Of a stretch of 64,000 bases of DNA, positions 52,476 through 61,846 are shown piece by piece; position 1 is the stretch's first letter; each line of letters starts with the position of its first letter. The position numbers and the translations under genes are program-made. The DNA is from Chitinophaga tropicalis (GTDB lineage Bacteria; Bacteroidota; Bacteroidia; Chitinophagales; Chitinophagaceae), in contig NZ_WRXN01000020.1 in assembly GCF_009758205.1 (NCBI RefSeq), positions 31,798 to 95,797 of the forward strand, in the 5' to 3' direction. The notes under the pieces were generated by a model. It ran no database searches and was not told where the DNA came from. It saw only the letters and a program-made list of their open reading frames with translations.

Positions 52476-53483
52476 ATGGACAAATTAAAACAAATACAAT
52501 TAGGTAGCGAAGGACTTATAGTACCTGCAATAGGCTTGGGCTGTATTGGAATGACCCCAAGCTTTGGAATGGAAGTTTACGGCAGAGCCGATGAAAAGGA
52601 AGCCATTGCCACCATTCAACGTTCGTTTGAATTAGGCGGTAATTTTTTGGATACTGCAGATGTGTACGGTCCGTTTATCAATGAACAATTAATAGCCAAA
52701 GCTGTTGGCAACAATCGCAGCCGGTACATTTTAGCCACCAAATTCGGGATGGAAGTCAATGAAGAAGGCGTTTTTACGGGCAGCGTCAATGGCAAAAAGG
52801 ATTATGTACGAAAGGCAGTAGAAAGATCGTTGAAAAACCTGAATACTGATTACATCGACTTGTATTACCTGCACCGTTTAGACAAAACCACTCCTGTGGA
52901 AGAAACTGTGGATGCTATGGCAGCGTTAGTGAAAGAAGGAAAAGTAAAGTACATCGGACTTTCGGAAGTATCTTCTGCTACTATTCGCAAGGCACAGCGT
53001 ATACATCCCATCACCGCCGTACAAACAGAATTTTCGTTGTTTGAAAGAAGTATAGAAGAAGAAGGAATTTATGATACCCTGAAAGAGCTTGGAATTGGGT
53101 TGGTAGCGTATTCGCCATTGGGAAAAGGGTTTTTGTCGGGCCAGTTCAGAACTGCCGGTGATTTTCCTGAAAATGATGCAAGGCGTTTTATTCCGAAATT
53201 CTCAGGAGAGCAATTCGCCAAAAATGTTGAATTGCTTAAGGAAATAGAAACAATGGCCGCTGAAAAAGCTATTACCATTCCTCAATTGGCCATTGCCTGG
53301 GTTATTGCCAAAGGTGCAGTGCCTATTCCCGGTACGAAACGGGTAAAGTACATCGAAAGCAATATTGCTGCTACTAAAATTGAATTAACAGCCGAAGATC
53401 TGAACCGGTTAGAAAGTATCATTCCACTGGGAACCCCAACAGGCGCCCGTTACGATGAAACATGGATGCAGTATATCGATTAA
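52476..53483 (+). CDS. Aldo/keto reductase
   Basis: A 335-residue NADPH-dependent TIM-barrel oxidoreductase of the AKR family (YajO/tas-like). The catalytic tetrad is visible: Asp and Tyr in FLDTADVYGP, Lys in YILATKFGM and His in DLYYLHRLD. Cofactor-site sequences such as IPGTKRVKYIESN are present near the C-terminus. The AraC gene 62 nt downstream on the same strand is a candidate regulator, as such pairs often handle reactive aldehydes or quinones. Confidence 0.93.
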   Translation: MDKLKQIQLGSEGLIVPAIGLGCIGMTPSFGMEVYGRADEKEAIATIQRSFELGGNFLDTADVYGPFINEQLIAKAVGNNRSRYILATKFGMEVNEEGVFTGSVNGKKDYVRKAVERSLKNLNTDYIDLYYLHRLDKTTPVEETVDAMAALVKEGKVKYIGLSEVSSATIRKAQRIHPITAVQTEFSLFERSIEEEGIYDTLKELGIGLVAYSPLGKGFLSGQFRTAGDFPENDARRFIPKFSGEQFAKNVELLKEIETMAAEKAITIPQLAIAWVIAKGAVPIPGTKRVKYIESNIAATKIELTAEDLNRLESIIPLGTPTGARYDETWMQYID

Positions 53484-53545
53484 TTTTTATTTGAGTAAAT
53501 TTGGAGTGGCTTAATTACTTAGGCCGCTCCATCATTTTTTAGCTG

Positions 53546-54457
53546 ATGAAAAGAAAATCACACCCGCCCACAATTCTGTCAATTTCTTCAGTACATCAAC
53601 TGTTGAAATTGAAAAAGCCTTCGAATCCCCTCGTAAGCGTTATAGACCTTGCTGATGCCAATATTGAGGAGAAAGAAATTGAACAATCTTTAACTGATAA
53701 TTTTTATAGTGTTGCCCTAAAGAAAAATTGTGACGGCTTTCGCTATGGTCAACAATACTATGATTTTAACGAAGGAATAATGTCATTTGTAGCACCACAG
53801 CAGGTAGTGCATATAGAAGCAGGGTTTACAAAGGCAGAAGGTTTAATGCTGATCGTACATCCTGATTTTTTTCAACATTATCCTTTGGCGGCAAAGATCA
53901 GGTCTTTTGGTTATTTTTCTTATGCTGCCCATGAGGCCTTGCATCTCTCAGAAAGGGAAGAGCAGCAGGTCATGGATATAATGAACAGTATACGAAGTGA
54001 AATTGCCACCCCAATTGATTCGTTTACCCAGGATTTGATCGTTTCGCAAATCGATGTGTTATTGACGTATTGCGACCGGTTTTATCACCGCCAGTTTATC
54101 ACCCGCAAGATGGCGAGCAATGACCTGTTGATCAAATTCGAAGATCATCTTAACAGCTATTTCAATGGGGAAAAACTAACTGAAAAAGGGCTGCCAACTG
54201 TTCCATATTTAGCTTCACAACTGAATGTATCGCCCAATTATCTCACCGATATGTTGCGAGCCCTTACCGGGCAGAGTACCCAACAACATATTCAAAACAA
54301 AATCATTGAACTTGCAAAAGAAATGCTTTCAACAACCGATCTGTCGGTTAGTGAAATAGCTTATTCCTTAGGGTTCGATTACCCACAATCGTTTCAGAGA
54401 TTGTTTAAGAACTATACCAAAACATCTCCGCTTGAATATAGAAATTCATTCAATTAA
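53546..54457 (+). CDS. AraC-family transcriptional regulator
   Basis: A 303-residue regulator. The N-terminal 190 residues are a cupin-like sensor domain. The two-HTH AraC domain is at about 205-303 (VPYLASQLNVSPNYLTDMLRALTGQSTQQHI, then STTDLSVSEIAYSLGFDYPQSFQRLFKNYTKTSPLEYR). It follows the aldo/keto reductase gene closely and may control it. The 368-nt gap after it has no gene that I can see. Confidence 0.92.
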   Translation: MKRKSHPPTILSISSVHQLLKLKKPSNPLVSVIDLADANIEEKEIEQSLTDNFYSVALKKNCDGFRYGQQYYDFNEGIMSFVAPQQVVHIEAGFTKAEGLMLIVHPDFFQHYPLAAKIRSFGYFSYAAHEALHLSEREEQQVMDIMNSIRSEIATPIDSFTQDLIVSQIDVLLTYCDRFYHRQFITRKMASNDLLIKFEDHLNSYFNGEKLTEKGLPTVPYLASQLNVSPNYLTDMLRALTGQSTQQHIQNKIIELAKEMLSTTDLSVSEIAYSLGFDYPQSFQRLFKNYTKTSPLEYRNSFN

Positions 54458-54825
54458 CACTGCTTTAAGAATTATATTTTGAGGAAGCAGTTCAAAATCT
54501 TTTGACGAGAAGGCAGAAATGTTCATTCCCTGATACAGGTAAATGGTATACAAAAATCCGGGAAAATACATCGATTATTAACATTTGCGAATCTATCATT
54601 TTTTTGTAATAAATCAAGTCCGTCCAGCCAAAGAAAACATGTACCCAGTTGCGGAACAAACATCAAACCCTTGCAGCACCAGCCTCCACAAGGTTTCAAT
54701 TACATCGGCTATCAGGGAATAAAAAAAAGATTATTATATGTAAAAAAGTCCGAATTTTATATCAACCTAATCATAGGTTAACAGTCATTGTATAGCAACA
54801 CCTTACAAAATCTGGGGCAAATAAT

Positions 54826-55698
54826 ATGCAGGAACAAAAAGGGAAATATGAAGGCTTACAGCATGATGAGCTGGGGATAAAGATTCGATCAAATGACAAT
54901 CCTTATCTATCAGTTGATCCTCAAAAAAAAATGCTGCAACCCCGCAGATTATCTTCTTATTTCATTGTATTAATTGAAAGCGGCTCGATTACATACAATT
55001 TAGAATTACAGGACTATACGCTTACTGACGGGCACTTGCTTTTTGCAATGCCCAATCAAATTTTTACGCCACCCGCTAAAACAGACAATCTTAAATATTT
55101 CAAATTGCTGTTTGATGAAAATACATTGGCCTTATTGCCACAACAATTTCCTTTTTTAGTCAACCCTTTAAACGCACCAACCATAGCGCTTGACAGTGCT
55201 GCAAAAGAAAGAGTAATAAAGGTTTTTGGAATTTTAAACCAGGTGCTATATTTAGATAAATATGAGACCGACACTGAAATAATATTAGCTTATTTGAACT
55301 CATTGCTATCAGAATTAAACAGCGCCTATTTCAAAAACAAAGAATCCGCTAATATCTTAAATGCAAACCTTTCAAAGTTTATTGAGTTCAAATTAGTTGT
55401 GGAAACTTCTCTTACAGAGCAACCTTCTATCAATGCAATTGCAGAAAAACTAGCTTTATCTACCAACAGTTTATACCGTATTGTAAAAGAATACGCCGGC
55501 ACATCGCCCAAAGACTATTTTATTAACCGCCTGATAACGGAAGCTCAGAGAAAATTGCGCTATTCCAATATTTCTGTCAAAGAATTGGCCTATGAATTAG
55601 GCTTTAATGACCCTGATTATTTTTCAAGGCTCTTCAAAAAAAGTACAGGAAAAAGTGCCAGTGAATTTTTACCCAGGCAAGATTTGTCGGGAGAATAA
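54826..55698 (+). CDS. AraC-family transcriptional regulator, second
   Basis: A 290-residue AraC regulator with a cupin-like N-terminus (GSITYNLELQDYTLTDGHLLFAMPNQIF in part) and a C-terminal double HTH (INAIAEKLALSTNSLYRIVKEYAGTSPKDYF, then NISVKELAYELGFNDPDYFSRLFKKSTGKSASEF). It is clearly different in sequence from the previous AraC protein. It lies 62 nt ahead of the SDR gene on the same strand and probably regulates it. Confidence 0.92.
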   Translation: MQEQKGKYEGLQHDELGIKIRSNDNPYLSVDPQKKMLQPRRLSSYFIVLIESGSITYNLELQDYTLTDGHLLFAMPNQIFTPPAKTDNLKYFKLLFDENTLALLPQQFPFLVNPLNAPTIALDSAAKERVIKVFGILNQVLYLDKYETDTEIILAYLNSLLSELNSAYFKNKESANILNANLSKFIEFKLVVETSLTEQPSINAIAEKLALSTNSLYRIVKEYAGTSPKDYFINRLITEAQRKLRYSNISVKELAYELGFNDPDYFSRLFKKSTGKSASEFLPRQDLSGE

Positions 55699-55760
55699 AC
55701 AGATTTGTCCATTCCCGCTATTTTTGGCCCCTCTACTTTTGCTTTATAAATTAACACAAC

Positions 55761-56498
55761 ATGAAATTTGCATTAGTAACAGGAGCCAACAAAAGCATCG
55801 GCTTTGAAGTTGTACAGCAACTTGCTCAGGAAGGAATGTATGTTTACCTCGGCAGTCGTAATTTGGAAAACGGCGTTGAAGCCGTTGATAAATTAAAAGC
55901 AAAGGGATTAAACAATGTAGAAGTTATTCAGCTTGACATTACGGACGACGAATCAGTAATTAAAGCCCGTAAAGAAATAGGTAAAAAAACAAACGTGTTG
56001 GACATACTTATTAATAATGCGGGTATCTTTGGTGGTTACCCACAAACGGCACTTGATTCAACGATTGACCAGTTTAAGGCAGCTTATGACGCAAATGTCT
56101 ACGGCGCTGTGCGCGTTACACAGGCATTTATTGATTTATTGAAACAGTCGTCAGCACCTCGTATTGTAAATGTAAGTTCAAGTCAGGGCTCAATTACCCT
56201 CCACAGTGACCCAACATATAAATACTACGACTACAAAGGCGCTGTATATCTTTCTTCCAAATCAGCCTTGAATATGTACACTGTGGTTTTAGCGTACGAG
56301 TTTAAAAACACTCCCTTCAAAATAAATGCTGTTTGCCCGGGATATACAAAAACAGATTTCAACCGACATCAGGGGCCGGGAACGGTTAAAGATGCCGGAA
56401 AACGGATCGTAAAATATGCACTGATTGATGCTGATGGCCCAACAGGGAAATTTTTTAGTGAGGAAAATAATCCTGAAACAGGAGAAATACCCTGGTAG
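55761..56498 (+). CDS. Short-chain dehydrogenase (carbonyl-reductase type)
   Basis: A 245-residue classical SDR: TGANKSIGFEV at the N-terminus, NNAGIFGG, the catalytic Ser in VNVSSSQGS and Tyr/Lys in YLSSKSAL, then CPGYTKTDF. The order fits plant/animal carbonyl-reductase-like SDRs. It is paired with the AraC gene upstream. The end (GPTGKFFSEENNPETGEIPW) is typical and complete. Confidence 0.92.
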   Translation: MKFALVTGANKSIGFEVVQQLAQEGMYVYLGSRNLENGVEAVDKLKAKGLNNVEVIQLDITDDESVIKARKEIGKKTNVLDILINNAGIFGGYPQTALDSTIDQFKAAYDANVYGAVRVTQAFIDLLKQSSAPRIVNVSSSQGSITLHSDPTYKYYDYKGAVYLSSKSALNMYTVVLAYEFKNTPFKINAVCPGYTKTDFNRHQGPGTVKDAGKRIVKYALIDADGPTGKFFSEENNPETGEIPW

Positions 56499-56518
56499 TT
56501 GCAGATAAGTTAATCCAA

Positions 56519-56626
56519 ATGAAATCCGGTAAGCAGGAACTTCGAATCCACACTTTTGACCGACTAAAAATAGACCAAATTGCAAAGCTCGTGACTAGCG
56601 CGAGTTCTGCAGTTTTCCATTGACCC
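56519..56626 (+). pseudogene. Short ORF or gene scrap after the SDR gene
   Basis: A 34-codon plus-strand frame starts at 56519 (MKSGKQELRIHTFDRLKIDQ...) and looks protein-like but matches nothing I know. The rest of the 325-nt gap to 56823 shows nothing else. Confidence 0.2.
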
Positions 56627-56823
56627 CAGGTATGGGAAGCCCGAACCATTATGCAAGAATTAACGGAATTGTTAAAATTACTTCTCAGATAAGACCATTG
56701 GCCATCAAAAGTTCGGGATCAATGGGGACGGAGGAGAATAAGAATAAAAAATTAACTTTATCGCATACTTAAATTGGTCGGTCTTGTTCATTTTGGCTAT
56801 TAGTTGATTTAAATGTTCCTTTT

Positions 56824-57321
56824 ATGAAGTGTTTCTTATTCTTTTTATCATTTCTTGTTTCAATCAGCGCATTTTCGCAAACGCCTTTCAAATCAGAAAT
56901 AACCATTGACGCAACACAAAAAGGAGACGAGATTAGTCCGCTTCAATATGGTCAATTCATTGAGCATTTAGGGAGGGCTATCACCGGGGGCATTTATGAT
57001 GAACATTCTAAATTATCAGACTCAAATGGTTTTAGAATAGATGTACTGGAAAAGGTTAAGGAATTGCACACGCCTATATTACGGTATCCCGGGGGAACTT
57101 TTACAAAAATGTACCACTGGCAGGATGGCGTTGCAAACCAACAGAGGATAACCGTAAAGCAAATTTCTTATACCGGGAAAAGTTTGCACGGCGTTAACTC
57201 AGCTATAAATGAAAATACGGTTATGAAGATGGAAATTAAGAAAAACGTGGACCCGACTAATTTCAAGATCGTGTTATCGCCAGCATCATTTACCGTTATC
57301 ATTCTGAACGACCTGCAATAA
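56824..57321 (+). pseudogene. GH51 alpha-L-arabinofuranosidase remnant with internal deletion
   Basis: A 165-residue frame starting with a signal peptide (FFLSFLVSISAFSQ) and the GH51 N-terminus (ISPLQYGQFIEHLGRAITGGIYDEH, LRYPGGTFTKMYHWQDGV). At about residue 115 it jumps to what looks like a C-terminal tail (KNVDPTNFKIVLSPASFTVIIL). A full GH51 enzyme has roughly 500 residues or more, and the catalytic barrel with both Glu residues is gone. The frame stayed open across the deletion, but no activity is expected. Confidence 0.7.
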
Positions 57322-57436
57322 ATTTTTCTTTTGGAGTTTTTGAGAGGTACTTTATAGTTCCGTACAGGCTTTTATTCCGCCGAAAGGTGATTTTTTGGGT
57401 GAAAGCCCTCATGTACGCAAAAAGCCTCGATTCTGG

Positions 57437-57482
57437 TCAAATCTTCGATTAGAAAGTTCGATAGTTGTCCAGTCGTCCCGAC
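57437..57482. repeat. Attachment-site-like repeat, middle copy
   Basis: A 46-bp block ending AGTCGTCCCGAC aligns without gaps to 59979-60024 at 39 of 46 positions. The last 12 bases equal the 3' end of tRNA-Pro. Confidence 0.6.
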
Positions 57483-57491
57483 AAAATGTAC

Positions 57492-57536
57492 AAAAAAGAG
57501 TAAATTCGATCAAATCTGATCATTTACTCTTTTTTT
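57492..57536 (+). terminator. Terminator behind the middle repeat
   Basis: AAAAAAGAGTAAA and TTTACTCTTTTTT form a 13-bp perfect stem with an 18-nt loop, just 10 nt past the tRNA-end copy, as at the intact tRNA. The rest of the gap to 57742 has no gene. Confidence 0.85.
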
Positions 57537-57742
57537 GTTTACGTATAAGTGCTATTATGCCATTGCAGTAATCTTGCCAGCTCCTATTTGCAGTTCAACT
57601 ACTTTCGCTCAAGAAGTTTCAGCCTTTTTCATTAACGTTTTTTTAACAGGAATAAGCGCAGTACCCCTGACACGCCTTTGTCACCACCCCTCTGCAATTT
57701 TGTATTAAGAATTGAAATCGTTCATTCACTTAATTGACAAGA

Positions 57743-58600
57743 ATGCAAAAGAAAATTACGGTAATCGGCGCCACAGGACTCATAGGAGTTCCAGTTACAA
57801 AAGCCCTTTTGGAAGCAGGCTTTGAAGTCACGGCAATGGTTAGAAACCCGGATAAGGCACGACAGATCCTTCCTGCCGGAATACGTTGTATTAAAGGTGA
57901 CCTGCAGATAAAAGCTGATATCCTCGCCGCTACGCAATCCGCCGATGGTGTATATATTAACCTTAACGCCACATTCATAGACAAAGAGAATGGCTTTAAT
58001 GCTGAAAGAGAAGGATTAGATAACATACTGGAAGTATTGAAAAGTACGTCAGCAAAACAAGTTGGGTTTCTCTCTTCTTTCTTGGCCAGGGATTATAGAG
58101 GTGAATGGTGGGTAATGAAGATGAAGCAGGCTGCACTTTCAAAAATTAAAAATAGCGGGCTGCGCTATACCATCTTTTATGCAGCGAGTTTTATGGAAAA
58201 CCTTGAAAATTCCATGCGGAATGGAAAGGCAATAAATACCATTGGAAAGCCAACTCCCAAATTAAGCTGGTGGATAGCTTCTGAAGATTTCGCAAAGCAG
58301 GTAGCCAAGGCATTTTCTTTAGAAACGGCCATCAATAAGGAGTACAGTATCCAGGGCCCAAAAGGTTTGACGACAGTTGATGCCATTAAAATCTATATAG
58401 CGAACCATAAAGAGCTGCTGAAAATGGCAAACTTACCTATGGGAATGGCAAAATTTCTTTCACTTTTCATAAAGCCCTTAAAATTTGCCGTTCCTCTTAT
58501 AGAAACCATTAACAACGACAACGAAAAATTTGAAGCCACCAAGACCTGGGAAGAACTTGGCAAACCTCAAACGACCATTGAAGCATTCGCAAAAAGATAA
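57743..58600 (+). CDS. NmrA-like NAD(P)-binding protein
   Basis: A 285-residue atypical SDR. The ATG giving MQKKITVIGATGLIGVPV is chosen; a TTG three codons upstream also opens the frame. The cofactor motif GATGLIG, the AMVRNPDKA strand end and the ADGVYINLN segment fit the NmrA/HSCARG group, which senses or reduces through NADP(H). There is no strict YxxxK. It is first of three small genes in the second island segment. Confidence 0.88.
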   Translation: MQKKITVIGATGLIGVPVTKALLEAGFEVTAMVRNPDKARQILPAGIRCIKGDLQIKADILAATQSADGVYINLNATFIDKENGFNAEREGLDNILEVLKSTSAKQVGFLSSFLARDYRGEWWVMKMKQAALSKIKNSGLRYTIFYAASFMENLENSMRNGKAINTIGKPTPKLSWWIASEDFAKQVAKAFSLETAINKEYSIQGPKGLTTVDAIKIYIANHKELLKMANLPMGMAKFLSLFIKPLKFAVPLIETINNDNEKFEATKTWEELGKPQTTIEAFAKR

Positions 58601-58633
58601 CATCAATCGATTCATTTTTAAAATCAAATAAAC

Positions 58634-59011
58634 ATGAACAATTCATCAGAAGCACTTGAAATTGCGCAAAAATATTTTGACGCAGTTGCATCAAAGAACG
58701 TAGAAGCTGTAGTAGCTCTTTGTCACGAGAACATCACAACACACAGTCCCCTGGGGCAGCTTAATGGCATAGAAGCGTTCAGTCGTTTTACAGAAGGCTT
58801 CGCTCATATGATCGAGAAATTAACACCAGTATCAATTCTGGGATGGGATGGGAAAGCAACTATCGTGTATATCGCAGATACCTTACCGGTAAAAAACTCT
58901 TATGTGGCCGAATATCTTACCATTGAAAATGGTAAGATTACATCAAATACTACGATTTACGACAGCGTTCCTTATATTGAATATGCTTCTAAACAACCGA
59001 AGCATCAATAA
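58634..59011 (+). CDS. SnoaL/NTF2-like protein
   Basis: A 125-residue protein with the NTF2-like fold pattern (LEIAQKYFDAVASKNVEAVVALCHENITTHSPLG in part). Such proteins are small-molecule isomerases, hydratases or binding partners. It follows the NmrA-like gene by 33 nt. Substrate unknown. Confidence 0.87.
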   Translation: MNNSSEALEIAQKYFDAVASKNVEAVVALCHENITTHSPLGQLNGIEAFSRFTEGFAHMIEKLTPVSILGWDGKATIVYIADTLPVKNSYVAEYLTIENGKITSNTTIYDSVPYIEYASKQPKHQ

Positions 59012-59180
59012 GCAAAAAAAATGTTGTTTGAGTTTTTATGATCGGGGTTTGAGAGTAGAAAAAGTCGAAAAAAAATTCGGCTTTTTCCTGTTTTTTTTGT
59101 ATTTTTTTAATATATAACGGGTTAGCTCCTTGACCGGGAATAATGGGGAAAAAAGCCAATCATCCTAAATTTCAGCATGT

Positions 59181-59906
59181 ATGATTGATAACGATATCAA
59201 TAGAATCTCCCGCATAATTAAGATATTCACTTATCTCCAATCGAAGACGCTCGTGACAGCAACCTTTCTTGCTGAAAAATTCGATGTAAGTGTACGCACA
59301 ATTTATAGGGATATAAGGAGTCTTGAACAGGCTGGGGTACCAATTCATACAGAAGAAGGAAAAGGCTACTCCATTATGGAGGGATATAAAATTCCTCCTG
59401 TTATGTTCACGGTAGAGGAAGCAAACGCACTTATTACTGCCGAGCAATTTGTGTTGAAAAATACAGACACGTCGTTAATCAGGTATTTTACAGATGCAAT
59501 AAGCAAGGTAAAAGCTGTCCTGCAGTATTCAAAAAAGGAGAAAACACAACTTTTATCGGAACGTATTGCCGTAAAACCCAAAATAGAACACGAATACAGA
59601 ACCAATACACTAACGTTATTTCAAAACGCATTGATTGATTACAGGCTCTTAGAGATAACTTACCTGTCTGGGTACAAGAACGAAAAGACCCAAAGGCAGA
59701 TTGAGCCTTTTGCTTTATATAATAACCTGCATGAAAGCTGGACATTAATTGCCTATTGTCGGCTACGTAAGGATTTTCGGCTTTTCCGGCTTGAACGGGT
59801 GTTATCCATTAAAATGCTTGATGAACATTTTCCTCCTCATAAAATGACTTTGGACCAGTTCATTGAGGATTATAAAAAAAGGCGGGCCAATGACGAAAAT
59901 CTATAG
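59181..59906 (+). CDS. WYL-domain transcriptional regulator (YafY type)
   Basis: A 241-residue regulator. Residues 8-65 are an HTH_11/DeoR-like domain (TATFLAEKFDVSVRTIYRDIRSLEQAGVPI). Residues 140-215 form the WYL ligand domain (LLEITYLSGYKNEKTQRQIEPFALYN, WTLIAYCRLRKDFRLFRLERV). It is the last gene of the second island segment and likely controls the NmrA and SnoaL genes ahead of it. Confidence 0.92.
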   Translation: MIDNDINRISRIIKIFTYLQSKTLVTATFLAEKFDVSVRTIYRDIRSLEQAGVPIHTEEGKGYSIMEGYKIPPVMFTVEEANALITAEQFVLKNTDTSLIRYFTDAISKVKAVLQYSKKEKTQLLSERIAVKPKIEHEYRTNTLTLFQNALIDYRLLEITYLSGYKNEKTQRQIEPFALYNNLHESWTLIAYCRLRKDFRLFRLERVLSIKMLDEHFPPHKMTLDQFIEDYKKRRANDENL

Positions 59907-59978
59907 CACCCGTCTATGTCAAGAGAAAAGCTATTCTGGTCTAATGTCCATAATTCGTATAAAAGCTGTCAATTTTGA

Positions 59979-60029
59979 CCAAATCTTCTATCAAAAGGTT
60001 CGATAAGTGTCCAGTCGTCCCGACTTTAA
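59979..60029. repeat. Attachment-site-like repeat, right copy
   Basis: Ends with AGTCGTCCCGACTTTAA (60013-60029), identical over 17 bp to the tRNA-Pro 3' end and flank at 45027-45043, and related over 46 bp to the middle copy. Confidence 0.6.
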
Positions 60030-60057
60030 GATACTTTCATATACCAAAGTATTGCTG

Positions 60058-60092
60058 AAAAGCCAGCAGACATTCTATCTGTTGGCTTTTTT
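60058..60092 (+). terminator. Terminator behind the right repeat
   Basis: AAAAGCCAGCAGA pairs with TCTGTTGGCTTTT (one wobble), then TT. It may be the original terminator of tRNA-Pro, displaced by insertion. No gene is seen from 60093 to 60253. Confidence 0.8.
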
Positions 60093-60253
60093 CATTTTCC
60101 GCACATATCATTTTAATTGATAGTATTCCAGGATCAGGTCAAATCCAGGGAGAAATCTTTAGAAAATTGCCGCTCCCCTATCTCCGAACATAGCAAATAA
60201 GAATAACTTGTGTTTTTGCAACATTTTAATGCCTGACCTGTCTAACTCCATAA

Positions 60254-60865
60254 GTGACCCAGCATAAGGAAAATAACAAAGAAGACCAGTCACTGGTTTA
60301 CAAGGTGCTACATGGCAACATGGAGGCATTTGAGACAATTATTAAAAATACCGAAAGACTGGTCACTCAGATCGTTTTCAAAATGGTGCAGCATGCAGAC
60401 GACAGGAAAGATCTCATGCAGGATATTTATCTCAATGTATTTCAGAAACTGAGTAGTTTCAGATTTCAGGCAAGACTGTCTACCTGGATAGCACAAATTG
60501 CATATAACGCCTGCCTGAATTATGCCACGAAGAAAAAACTGGTGCTTTTAAATACCTGGCATACTGAAAATGATAATGAAGATGAAACATTGAATAAAGC
60601 ACTGGATAAGTTTAATTTGTTTTATGGAGAAACTGAAAAACTGCTATTCCAAAAAGAACTGGCAAAAATCCTGGAAGATGAAATAAATAATCTTGCACCA
60701 ATACATAAAACCCTGATTATACTTTATCACTATGAGGAGATCAGCTATGAAGAGATTTCACAGATAACAGCATTACCCATTGGAACTGTAAAAAGCTATC
60801 TATTCAGAGCCAGAAAAACACTAAGAGATAATTTATTACTCAGGTATAAAAAAGATTCACTATGA
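60254..60865 (+). CDS. ECF-type RNA polymerase sigma factor
   Basis: A 203-residue sigma factor. The GTG at 60254 is the only sensible start; the next Met is 23 residues inside region 2. Region 2 is visible as LMQDIYLNVFQKLSSFRFQARLSTWIAQIAYNACLNY in part, and region 4 as EISYEEISQITALPIGTVKSYLFRARKTL. The anti-sigma candidate starts 4 bp before its stop, so the two are translationally coupled. Confidence 0.92.
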   Translation: MTQHKENNKEDQSLVYKVLHGNMEAFETIIKNTERLVTQIVFKMVQHADDRKDLMQDIYLNVFQKLSSFRFQARLSTWIAQIAYNACLNYATKKKLVLLNTWHTENDNEDETLNKALDKFNLFYGETEKLLFQKELAKILEDEINNLAPIHKTLIILYHYEEISYEEISQITALPIGTVKSYLFRARKTLRDNLLLRYKKDSL

Positions 60866-61311
60866 TAGTTGAACATTTGACGGAAAAAGAAATTCAGCAG
60901 TATGCTATTGATAGACCGGGTTGCGAAATCTCTACTGTTGAGCATCTTGAAACTTGTGAATATTGCAATGCAAGAGTTGCAAGCTATCAGCTAATGTTTA
61001 CAGCCTTTAGTGAATTGTCAGCACCGGTAAACGAGTTTGACCTTTCATCCATGGTTATGTCCAGGATAAAACAGAAGAAAAAGAGCTTCCTGCCGGATGA
61101 CCTATTCGTCTATTCACTTGTTTTGGTCGCTCTTGTTTTTACAGGCGTGGTACTCTACTCTTTCAGGTACGTCTTTTTACAGCTATTCAGAAATCTCTCC
61201 TATACAGTTGTTTATTCCGCCGCAGCAACCATCTTTACGATTTTATTACTTCAGTTAATAGAAAATTATAAAAAATATCAACGTAAAACAGATGCGTTGG
61301 ATATTGTATAA
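60862..61311 (+). CDS. Putative zinc-finger anti-sigma factor
   Basis: A 149-residue protein with an N-terminal zinc-finger-like HLETCEYCN (the H-x3-C-x2-C anti-sigma pattern) and two C-terminal membrane helices (about 75-95 and 105-130). It overlaps the sigma gene by 4 bp. This is the layout of membrane-tethered anti-sigma factors that hold an ECF sigma until a signal arrives. The periplasmic part is tiny, so it may sense through the membrane or other partners. Confidence 0.75.
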   Translation: MIVEHLTEKEIQQYAIDRPGCEISTVEHLETCEYCNARVASYQLMFTAFSELSAPVNEFDLSSMVMSRIKQKKKSFLPDDLFVYSLVLVALVFTGVVLYSFRYVFLQLFRNLSYTVVYSAAATIFTILLLQLIENYKKYQRKTDALDIV

Positions 61312-61371
61312 ATATTTTGCAACTTTTTATAGTTCAGCCTTTCTAATATATTAGATAATACGAAAAACATC

Positions 61372-61794
61372 ATGAAAAAGATATCATTTTTAACCCTCAT
61401 AACAGCGCTGCCAGTTATAACTATGGCTCAGAATCATGCCGGGGAACCTTTGATTGATCAATCTTTTTTAAATGGATTGGCAAGTATCCTGGCATTATAT
61501 ATCGGGTTAACATTCATTGTAAAGATCATCAGCCAAATCCAGGATAACCGGCTTAAATCTAAAATGATTGAAAAAGGAGTTTCTGAACAAATGGTGGAAC
61601 AAATATTAAGACCAACAGGCAGCGACACCAAAGAGCAGATCATTAAATGGGTTTTTATATTGTTTGGCATTGGTTGCGGAGCTGCCATTCTTCATTATAC
61701 GCAGCCTTTGGGGTTTCACTCCATTGCTTTCATGTGTTTCAGCGTGGGGTTGAGTTTATTAGGATACCTGTTTTTTATAAAACGAATCAAGTAA
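61372..61794 (+). CDS. Small membrane protein (DUF6249-like)
   Basis: A 140-residue protein with a signal or first helix (KKISFLTLITALPVITMAQ), a second helix (about 33-52), a charged stretch and two C-terminal helices (about 90-107 and 114-133). The layout resembles small DUF6249-type proteins often found beside ECF sigma/anti-sigma pairs in Bacteroidota. It starts 60 nt after the anti-sigma gene and is probably in that operon. Confidence 0.7.
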   Translation: MKKISFLTLITALPVITMAQNHAGEPLIDQSFLNGLASILALYIGLTFIVKIISQIQDNRLKSKMIEKGVSEQMVEQILRPTGSDTKEQIIKWVFILFGIGCGAAILHYTQPLGFHSIAFMCFSVGLSLLGYLFFIKRIK

Positions 61795-61846
61795 ATAGCA
61801 TCTTAGACTTCCGTCCTATCAGAACATACTTGTTTAATCCTTCACT

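Noticed and set aside
52288..52488. 66-codon frame between the serine hydrolase and aldo/keto reductase
   Set aside because: It overlaps the reductase start and has no recognisable feature; likely chance.
57555..57710. Signal-peptide-like reading (AIAVILPAPICSSTTFAQE) before the NmrA-like gene
   Set aside because: No start codon in a sensible place and no continuing domain; too weak to call a gene fragment.
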